Source: JBCCMA01 sp039026595 (GTDB taxonomy: Bacteria > Pseudomonadota > Gammaproteobacteria > Steroidobacterales > JBCCMA01). From it: 13,772 nucleotides of DNA. Below, one piece after another: positions 8,048 through 13,772 of the stretch. Numbering within the stretch: position 1 is the first letter of the stretch; each line of letters opens with the position of its first letter. A model generated the notes under the pieces. It saw only the letters and a program-made list of their open reading frames with translations, ran no database searches and was not told where the DNA came from. The position numbers and the translations under genes were made by a program. Location of the stretch: assembly GCA_039026595.1 (NCBI GenBank), contig JBCCMA010000096.1:1-13772 (forward strand). The letters run 5' to 3'.

Positions 8048-11000
8048 GTGGTGATCTCTTGCAGTGGGGGCGATGGCACTGCCGCCGCCGGCGCCCGTGT
8101 GCGCTCGCGATCGAGCAGCGTGTACACCACGGGGACGACGACGAGCGTCAGCAACGTAGACAGGACCAGACCACCGATCACGGTGATGGCCATCGGTGCG
8201 CGGACCTCCGCGCCCTCACCAAAACCGATTGCCATCGGGAGCAGACCGAGCGCTGTGGTGGCCGTGGTCATCAGAATTGGTCGCAGGCGTGCGCGGCCGG
8301 CGTCCAGTATGGCGTTGTGGCGGGTGAGCCCGTCTTCCCGGCGTTGATTGATCAGATCGACAAGGACAATCGCGTTATTCACGACAATACCCGCCAGCAT
8401 GATGGCGCCAATGAACACCACAACATTGACGGTGGTGCCCGTCAGGAACAACGCATACACCGCGCCGACCAGCGCCAGCGGAATGGTCAGCAAAATCACA
8501 AACGGATGAACGATGGACTCAAACTGCGCCGCCATGACGAGATAGACCAGAAAAACGGCGAACGCCAGCGTGAATTGCATGGACCGGAAGGACGCGTTCA
8601 TCTCCGCGTTCTGCCCCGAGACCGCAGCGTCGACGCTCGCCGGCAGAGGGGCCTCGAGCAGCGCGGATTCCAGCCGTAGAGCAGCGCTGCCCAGATCGCT
8701 TCCCGAGACGTTGGCCGAGATGATAGCGACGCGTTCCTGGTCGATGCGTTGAATCTCGGACGGCCCCATGGCGATCTCCACGTCGGCGATCGCGCCAAGG
8801 GAAATCGGGCGCGCACTTTCAGGATTCACAATCAGGTTGTTGATATCGTCCAGCGAGGATGCTTCGGTGTCCATGCTGCGCACGAGGATCGGGATTTTCC
8901 GGTCGCGAATCGAATACCGGGTGGCTTCGGTGCCGCGGACCTTTGTGACCACTCGATCGGCGACGTCCCGCACGAGAAGCCCGAGATTAGCCGCGCGGGC
9001 CTGATCGAAGTGGATCTGGATCTCAGGGTTGCCCATCTCGACCGATGATCGGATGTCGGTCAATACAGGATCGGCGGCCATGATGTCGGCGACGACATTG
9101 GCAGCGCGCTGCACGTCATCCAGCCGCTCGCCGCGCACCTCCACCTCGAGCGGTGTTCTGGAACTGAACAATGACGGCCGGCTGAACTCATACGTGGCGC
9201 CCGGCAGGTCGGCCAGTTCTCGACGCAGTTCGGCCATGACGCGCTCCTCATCAGCGCGGGACGCGTTATCGGCGAGCAGCACCGTTAGGCGTCCGGCGTT
9301 TTCGCCGGCATCGACCGGGCTGGCGTCGAGTCGATTTCCCGTACCGGCGACCCCGTAAGCCAGCCGCACGCCATCGATGTCGGAAGCCGCGCGCTGCGCC
9401 CGTCGCAGCACCGAGTCGGTGCCGGACAGCGGCGTTGCCGCCGGTAGGCGGACATCAACAAAAAACTCACCCTGCGAGAGTTGCGGGATCAATTCGGTGC
9501 CGAGCCGCGGAACCAGTGACACGGCGCCGGCTGCGACGGCCCCGGTAAGGAAAAGAACGACTGTGCGGTTGGCAAGGCTGAATCGAAGGGCAGGCACATA
9601 CAGTCGCGTCAGGCCCCGTTCCATAGCCTGCACAAGCCAGACCAGCGGGAGGATCAGCAACCCGATGAGCCGCCCGATACCGCGGAGGACGGCGATGAAG
9701 AGTTTGACGCCACCGGCAAGAAAACGCGTGAACCAGCCGGGAGCGGTGGCGTCGTCCGCGTCGTGAAAACGCGGTGATTTTTGCCACGCGCTGATCATCG
9801 GGATGAGCGTCATGGCGACCAGCAGCGAGAACAGTAGCGCCATGGTGACCGTCAAGGCCTGATCGCGAAACAGCTGGCCGGCGATGCCGGTCACAAAGAC
9901 CATCGGGAAGAACACCGCGACGGTGGTCAGCGTGGCGGCCGTAACGGCACCCGCCACTTCGCTGGTCCCCTCGATCGACGCGGTCATGGCATCGTCGCCG
10001 GCTTCGCGTCGCCGAACGATGTTCTCAAGCACCACGATGGAGTTGTCGACCAGAAGGCCCACCGCTAGCGCGATGCCGCCAAGGGACATGATGTTCAGCG
10101 TGATATCGGCGGCAAACATCGCCACGAACGTCCCGATGATCGAGATGGGAATGGCGACAGCGATCACGATGGTCGCGCGCAGATTGCGCAGAAACAGGAA
10201 CAGAATCAACACGGCCAGGGACCCACCGATCACCGCCGCGCTCTTGACCTGATTGATCGCGTCGTCGATGAACACCGACTGATCGTAGACCTTGGTGAGC
10301 TCGATGCCGTCCGGCAGGACCGCCTGCAAATCATCGAGACGCGTTTTGACGCGGCTGGCCACTTGAACGGTGTTGGCGTCCCCTTCCTTGTACACCGCCA
10401 GCTCAACCGACTCTCGACCGTTCAATCGTGTGATGGCATCGCGGTCCCGGTGGCCGCGCGACACGGTTGCCACGTCCCGGACGTGGACAACGCGCTGGTC
10501 CGTGGTCGAGATGATCGCGTCGCCGATGTCTTCAATCGACTGAAATTCGTTGATCGTGCGGACCAAAAAACGCTGCGAGCCCTCTTCAAGACGCCCACCG
10601 GAGAGGTTCACGTTCTCGGCCGCCAGCCGGCGCGTGATCGACTCGATGGCGATCCCCAGCTGGGCGATTTTCTGCTGGTCGACGATCACCTGAATTTCTT
10701 CTTCCATGCCGCCGCTGGCCTTTACGGCGGCGGTGCCCTCGACGGACTCCAGCGTGTTTTTGATGTCCTCGTCGGCCAGCGTGCGCAGACTTTTGAGCGC
10801 AGCGGGGTCACCGGCGGCACCGTCTTCGCTCGTCAGCGCCAGACGCAGGATGGGCTCGTTGGCCGGATCGAACCTGAGCAGCAGCGGGCGGTCTGCTTCA
10901 TCGGGTAAATTGAGCAGATCGATTTTTTCACGCACGTCGACACCCGCGAAATCCATGTTGGTTCCCCACATGAATTCAAGGATGACGTCCGATTGCCCCG

Positions 11001-11256
11001 CACGGGATATGGACCGCACCTGCCGGACGTTTTTAATGATCCCGACCGCTTCTTCCACGGGCTTACTGATGAGGTTCTCGACCTCGAGCGGTGCACTGCC
11101 CGGCAGCGCCGTGCGCACGGTGATGGTGGGGTAGGACAGATCCGGCAGAAGATTCACCTTCAGCCGGGACAGTGACACCACGCCGAACATGATGATTGTG
11201 ACGGCGCACATCAAGACAGTGATGCGCCGATGCGCGGCGGTCTTGATCAGGGACAT
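8044..11256 (-). CDS. RND efflux permease, first of a pair
   Basis: HAE-type RND inner-membrane exporter, 1070 residues, distinct in sequence from its partner downstream. TM1 lies near 13-31, porter domain 1 spans about 32-335, TM2-6 about 339-490, TM7 about 564-583, porter domain 2 about 584-890, and TM8-12 about 894-1048. The TM4 motif is LLVDNSIVVLEN (Asp404-Asn405) and the TM10 motif GIVVNNAIVLVD (Asn960 at the AcrB Lys940 position). The cytoplasmic linker between TM6 and TM7 (about 491-555) is much longer than in the partner and contains a strongly hydrophobic stretch at about 508-544. The C-terminus ends in a Pro/Ala-rich tail. The ATG at 11256 has GGAGG 8 nt upstream and lies 21 bp after the membrane-fusion gene; its stop overlaps the next permease start. 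It should share the upstream adaptor and a TolC-type channel encoded elsewhere. Confidence 0.94.
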   Translation of the reverse strand: MSLIKTAAHRRITVLMCAVTIIMFGVVSLSRLKVNLLPDLSYPTITVRTALPGSAPLEVENLISKPVEEAVGIIKNVRQVRSISRAGQSDVILEFMWGTNMDFAGVDVREKIDLLNLPDEADRPLLLRFDPANEPILRLALTSEDGAAGDPAALKSLRTLADEDIKNTLESVEGTAAVKASGGMEEEIQVIVDQQKIAQLGIAIESITRRLAAENVNLSGGRLEEGSQRFLVRTINEFQSIEDIGDAIISTTDQRVVHVRDVATVSRGHRDRDAITRLNGRESVELAVYKEGDANTVQVASRVKTRLDDLQAVLPDGIELTKVYDQSVFIDDAINQVKSAAVIGGSLAVLILFLFLRNLRATIVIAVAIPISIIGTFVAMFAADITLNIMSLGGIALAVGLLVDNSIVVLENIVRRREAGDDAMTASIEGTSEVAGAVTAATLTTVAVFFPMVFVTGIAGQLFRDQALTVTMALLFSLLVAMTLIPMISAWQKSPRFHDADDATAPGWFTRFLAGGVKLFIAVLRGIGRLIGLLILPLVWLVQAMERGLTRLYVPALRFSLANRTVVLFLTGAVAAGAVSLVPRLGTELIPQLSQGEFFVDVRLPAATPLSGTDSVLRRAQRAASDIDGVRLAYGVAGTGNRLDASPVDAGENAGRLTVLLADNASRADEERVMAELRRELADLPGATYEFSRPSLFSSRTPLEVEVRGERLDDVQRAANVVADIMAADPVLTDIRSSVEMGNPEIQIHFDQARAANLGLLVRDVADRVVTKVRGTEATRYSIRDRKIPILVRSMDTEASSLDDINNLIVNPESARPISLGAIADVEIAMGPSEIQRIDQERVAIISANVSGSDLGSAALRLESALLEAPLPASVDAAVSGQNAEMNASFRSMQFTLAFAVFLVYLVMAAQFESIVHPFVILLTIPLALVGAVYALFLTGTTVNVVVFIGAIMLAGIVVNNAIVLVDLINQRREDGLTRHNAILDAGRARLRPILMTTATTALGLLPMAIGFGEGAEVRAPMAITVIGGLVLSTLLTLVVVPVVYTLLDRERTRAPAAAVPSPPLQEITT

Positions 11257-11277
11257 GGCAAAGCCCTCCGCGTCCGA

Positions 11278-12453
11278 TCAGGCGTCATCCGGACGTTGTA
11301 TTCTCGCCACCGATTCGCCTGGCGGAATCACATGCACCCGGGAGTTGGGCTTGAGGCCGCTCTGCCCGATAACGACGACCTGATCGCCAGGCACGAGGCC
11401 GTCGACAACTTCGAAGTAGCCGTTACTGCTGTAGCCCGTCACGATCTCGCGACGCAGTGCCACGCCGTCCTCGACCACATAGACGCTGGGCACCACTTCG
11501 TCTGCCAGCAGCGCCACGCGCGGCACAAGTGGCACGTTTTCGCGCCGTTCGTATTCCACGCTCAGGCGCCCGAACATGCCCGGCTTGAGACGGCCAGCGC
11601 TGTCGTCCAGCTCAACGGTGACCTTGAAGGTGGCCGTCTGGGGATCGATGACGGGGCTGATTCGCGCCACGTGGCCGGTGAACTGTCGGTCAGGCAGCGC
11701 GTCGAGCGACAGGCCGACGGGCTGGCCGGGGCCAAGTTTGCTGAATTCGCGCTCCGGCACATAAAGATAAGCGACGAGGGGATCGAGATCGGTCAGTCTG
11801 AAAACCGGACTATTGGCCGGGATGGTGTTGCCGGCCTTGACCAGTCGCTCAGAGATCGTCCCTGCGAACGGTGCGCGAACCGTGGCGTGGCTGAGCTCCA
11901 GCTTCGCCAACTCGTGCGCCGCGGCAAGCGCGTCGAGGTCGTATTTGAGGCCCTCGTAGGTCCCGGCCGGCAAAAGGCCTTTTTCGTGCAACTCCAGATT
12001 GCGCTGGTAGTCCTGTCGTGTTTTGTCCAGGTTGGCGCGTGTGCGTCGCACTTCCAGACGCAGGCGTCGATCGTCCATTCGCGCGACCGGTTGGCCTTGC
12101 GCGACGGTATCGCCCTCATTGACCAGCAGCGCGACAAGCTCGCCGCCCACTTTGGCCATGATCTCCGCCTCGCCGTCTGCTTCCAGCGTGGCCGTGCCGG
12201 TGTACACGGCCGCGATGTCACCCTCGGCCACAACCGCCACTTCAACAGGGGTGGGGAGCGTCTCGGTCTCTGCAGACGCCTGACCGTCATCGTCGACGTT
12301 GTCTTGCGCGGTACCTGAACCGTTACAGCCGGCAATGACGAGGGCGAGCAAAAGCACGCCGCAACGTTGCCTGGTTGTACGAAGATGCCGGGCCGCAGCG
12401 TGACCATTTTCGAGCAGACACAGGGGGCGCATATCGACCGTCATTTGTTCCAT
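11278..12453 (-). CDS. RND-pump membrane-fusion protein, lipoprotein type
   Basis: Periplasmic adaptor (HlyD/AcrA family) that should link the two downstream permeases to an outer-membrane channel. As annotated it has 391 residues. A lipoprotein signal ends in VIAGC (39-43), so Cys43 should be lipidated. An acidic spacer (about 50-62) leads to the first lipoyl half (about 88-130, with VNEGDTVAQGQPV), a short alpha-hairpin (about 131-186), the second lipoyl half (about 188-220, ATVRAPFAGTISE), then the beta-barrel and membrane-proximal domains (DPQTATFKVTVELD, LKPGMFGRLSVEYE). The hairpin is shorter than in AcrA. The 12453 ATG lies one base after the upstream stop. A more likely start is ATG at 12444, with AGGA 8 nt upstream; ATG at 12432 is also possible. 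These change only the signal region. Confidence 0.93.
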   Translation of the reverse strand: MEQMTVDMRPLCLLENGHAAARHLRTTRQRCGVLLLALVIAGCNGSGTAQDNVDDDGQASAETETLPTPVEVAVVAEGDIAAVYTGTATLEADGEAEIMAKVGGELVALLVNEGDTVAQGQPVARMDDRRLRLEVRRTRANLDKTRQDYQRNLELHEKGLLPAGTYEGLKYDLDALAAAHELAKLELSHATVRAPFAGTISERLVKAGNTIPANSPVFRLTDLDPLVAYLYVPEREFSKLGPGQPVGLSLDALPDRQFTGHVARISPVIDPQTATFKVTVELDDSAGRLKPGMFGRLSVEYERRENVPLVPRVALLADEVVPSVYVVEDGVALRREIVTGYSSNGYFEVVDGLVPGDQVVVIGQSGLKPNSRVHVIPPGESVARIQRPDDA

Positions 12454-12454
12454 C

Positions 12455-12691
12455 CTAATGCGAGTCTTCGAAGCTTAAGGTCAGGGAAACATTGTTCTCA
12501 TTGACCGCGCCGGAGAGCTGCAGTACCCCGGTGGACGATTGCCAGATCACTTCGGACGCCTCCTGCGAGGTAGCGTGTAAGGCCATCTCCGCCGTCAGCT
12601 CGTCCGAGGCCGCTGGTTCGCCTTCCTGGCCGGCGATCAACACCGCCAGAGTCAGCATCACTGTCGTTCCAATCAGAGCGTGGCGAGGCAT
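12455..12691 (-). CDS. Small exported protein of unknown function, first gene of the efflux operon
   Basis: A 78-residue protein with an N-terminal export signal: a short basic start (MPRH), then a hydrophobic core at about 6-20 ending LIAGQ. Cleavage near residue 21-22 would leave a mature chain of under 60 residues, acidic and Ser/Thr-rich, with a beta-like C-terminal half (VIWQSSTGVLQLSG, VSLTLSF). LIAGQ resembles a lipobox with Gln22 (CAG) in the Cys position, so it is not predicted to be lipidated. ATG at 12691 has AGGAG (12698-12702) spaced by 6 nt, one of the best ribosome sites in the window. Its TAG is one base from the first ATG of the membrane-fusion gene, so the two are probably coupled. 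I recognise no family. It may be a pump accessory or simply a leader gene that helps translation of the adaptor. Confidence 0.7.
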   Translation of the reverse strand: MPRHALIGTTVMLTLAVLIAGQEGEPAASDELTAEMALHATSQEASEVIWQSSTGVLQLSGAVNENNVSLTLSFEDSH

Positions 12692-12776
12692 GGTGAACTC
12701 CTGTTATGTCAGCTGCAACCGCACGTTTCTCACTAACTCGGATGTGCTTTCGCCGTGATAGTTTGCACAGGGCGTC

Positions 12777-12802
12777 TACTTGAGTAGTGTTGTAGTCAAG
12801 TA
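12777..12802. promoter_or_regulatory. Candidate operator: 26-bp interrupted palindrome
   Basis: TACTTGA (12777-12783) and TCAAGTA (12796-12802) form a perfect 7-bp inverted repeat around a 12-bp spacer. Size and placement fit a dimeric repressor site of the kind bound by TetR- or MarR-family regulators of efflux operons, and the right arm overlaps the predicted -10. No regulator gene lies in the window, so the cognate protein is unknown. Confidence 0.5.
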
Positions 12803-12826
12803 TAACACCAAACACCCGCCGCGCAA
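12799..12826 (-). promoter_or_regulatory. Candidate sigma-70 promoter of the efflux operon
   Basis: On the minus strand TATACT (12804-12799) matches the -10 consensus at five of six positions. A weak -35, TTGCGC (12826-12821), lies upstream with a 16-bp spacer. Transcription would start near 12792, giving a leader of about 100 nt before the ATG at 12691. The palindrome overlaps the -10 and the start point, so a bound protein would block initiation. The region lies between the protease terminator and the first operon gene, where a promoter is needed. Confidence 0.45.
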
Positions 12827-12855
12827 GGGACGCCTAAGAGAAAAGCGTGGAAACG

Positions 12856-12885
12856 AAAAACGCCGCCCGGTTGCCCGGGCGGCGT
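12856..12885 (-). terminator. Intrinsic terminator of the tail-specific protease gene
   Basis: A perfect 11-bp GC-rich inverted repeat, ACGCCGCCCGG (12860-12870) and CCGGGCGGCGT (12875-12885), encloses a TTGC tetraloop. On the minus strand the stem is followed by a run of five T (12860-12856; the first pairs at the stem base). It lies about 70 bp after the stop of the minus-strand protease gene and before the efflux promoter, so it should separate the two transcripts. There is no T run on the plus strand. Confidence 0.9.
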
Positions 12886-12956
12886 CAATGAAGAGTCAAA
12901 TTAAAACAGTGAGATACCGTCGTGTCGGCTCCGTTTCTAGTACCTCGACGTGACGG

Positions 12957-13772
12957 CTATTGAGGGCGGGTACGCTCCGGGACGACATCCGTTACCAGAG
13001 GTTGCTGCACCGCATCAGCCAGAATTTCCGCCGTTTCGTTCAGCAGGATGTCCGGCTGGTCCTCATCATTGAGGTCGGTCAGCGACTCCAGCGCGTCCAG
13101 ACCACGGGATGCGCGCCACTCGTTCGCATTGTCCAGACGGCGCTGCTCGATCGTCTCGCGTTCCAGCTGGCGGGTCTCCCGATTAAGAGACACGTAGTTC
13201 TTGTCCCGCAGTTCGCGTGCGATCGCGATTTCCTTCAGCAGGTAAAGGTGTTCGGCGTCGTCTTTTGTGCGGGCCTCGTGCAGGGCGGTCAACGTCTCCA
13301 AGTCGAGACTGGTCGCCAGGCCGTCGAAGCCGGTGGCCTCAATGGTGTCCCAGGGTAACGCGGTGTCGCGCGCACTCTCGCCAACGTCGTCGAGACTGAT
13401 CGAAGAGGGCAGCACGATGTCGGGCACCACGCCGCGGTGCTGTGTGGAGCCCCCGGTGACCCGATAGTACTTGCCGATGGTCAAGTGCAGCTGACCATAC
13501 CGCTCTTCTTTGGTCCGGTTTCGCTTGTCGAGCGAATGGATGTTCTGAACCGAGCCTTTTCCGAACGTGGTCTGGCCGATGACGATGCCGCGGCCGTAGT
13601 CCTGAATTGCGGCGGCGAAAATCTCGGACGCCGATGCGCTGTATCGATTCACCAGCACCACGACCGGCCCGTCATAGACCGTGCCCTTGTCGGTGTCGCG
13701 GTAAACGCGCGGTGGGCCCTTGTTCTCCTTGAGCTGGACAACCGGCCCCTTGTCGATGAACAAGCCGGTCAG
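12957..13772 (-). CDS. prc: Tail-specific protease, Prc/CtpA family (S41), C-terminal part; 5' end outside the window
   Basis: Periplasmic serine protease that degrades proteins with nonpolar C-termini and, in E. coli, also acts in lipoprotein and cell-wall hydrolase maturation. Only the last 271 residues are visible, starting in frame at the window end (Leu-Thr-Gly before FIDKGPVVQ); the TTG at 13763 is an internal Leu codon. The catalytic region is clear: YSASASEIFAAAIQDYG followed by TTFGKGSVQ. Counting from the first visible residue, Ser47, Asp58 and Lys72 have the same spacing as E. coli Prc Ser430, Asp441 and Lys455, so the protease should be active. YRVTGGSTQHRGVVPDIVLPS and the NALPWD-like TALPWD region follow, then a charged helical C-terminal domain (about 150-271). 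The N-terminal and PDZ domains would lie beyond 13772. Confidence 0.95.
   Translation of the reverse strand: MTGLFIDKGPVVQLKENKGPPRVYRDTDKGTVYDGPVVVLVNRYSASASEIFAAAIQDYGRGIVIGQTTFGKGSVQNIHSLDKRNRTKEERYGQLHLTIGKYYRVTGGSTQHRGVVPDIVLPSSISLDDVGESARDTALPWDTIEATGFDGLATSLDLETLTALHEARTKDDAEHLYLLKEIAIARELRDKNYVSLNRETRQLERETIEQRRLDNANEWRASRGLDALESLTDLNDEDQPDILLNETAEILADAVQQPLVTDVVPERTRPQ

Noticed and set aside
11230..12318. Plus-strand open frame (362 codons) antisense to the membrane-fusion gene
   Set aside because: It is a complementary-strand shadow of a recognised gene with no domain of its own.
12777..12802. MerR-type spacer operator (dyad between -35 TTGACT and a -10 19 bp on)
   Set aside because: TTGACT is present at 12799-12794 on the minus strand, but no -10-like hexamer lies 15-20 bp downstream; the TATACT placement fits better.
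12498..12815. Minus-strand 105-codon frame overlapping the small exported protein
   Set aside because: It would start upstream of the predicted transcription start, has no signal peptide, and competes with a frame that has a strong Shine-Dalgarno and an export signal.

Overview
The window reads as an ordinary stretch of GC-rich gammaproteobacterial chromosome. The basis is the set of PpsA, PpsR, a DUF1249/YqiB-type protein and a Prc-type tail-specific protease, all close in sequence to enterobacterial counterparts recalled from memory. A finer placement is not supported from sequence alone. No mobile element, tRNA, rRNA, CRISPR array or phage gene was seen. Coding density is very high and most junctions are overlapping or only a few bases long.

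Layout: (1) 55-2403, minus: PEP synthase (ppsA), divergent across 64 bp from (2) 2468-3298, plus: its regulatory kinase/phosphotransferase (ppsR). The Thr-x-His target site of PpsR is intact in PpsA, so the pair should form a working gluconeogenic on/off switch. (3) 3406-3900, plus: a DUF1249 protein, probably with a leaderless or near-leaderless start, followed after 11 bp by (4) 3912-5015, plus: a 367-residue coiled-coil protein that I do not recognise. (5) Converging on it with overlapping stop codons is a four-gene minus-strand operon, 12691 to 5012: a small exported protein of unknown function, a lipoprotein membrane-fusion protein, and two different RND permeases joined by an ATGA overlap. 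Its promoter region carries a 26-bp interrupted palindrome over the -10 element. (6) 12957-13772, minus: the C-terminal part of a Prc/CtpA-type protease that runs off the window end, followed by a strong intrinsic terminator that insulates it from the efflux operon.

The efflux operon probably makes an envelope tripartite pump with two permeases, as in MdtBC-type systems. It encodes no outer-membrane channel, and no regulator gene lies in the window, so both must come from elsewhere. The less described parts are the small exported protein at the head of the operon, the coiled-coil protein, and the RND pair, whose proton-relay positions read D-N and N-N instead of the AcrB D-D and K-N. I found no evidence for a wholly new system; the best candidates for undescribed biology are those two unassigned proteins.
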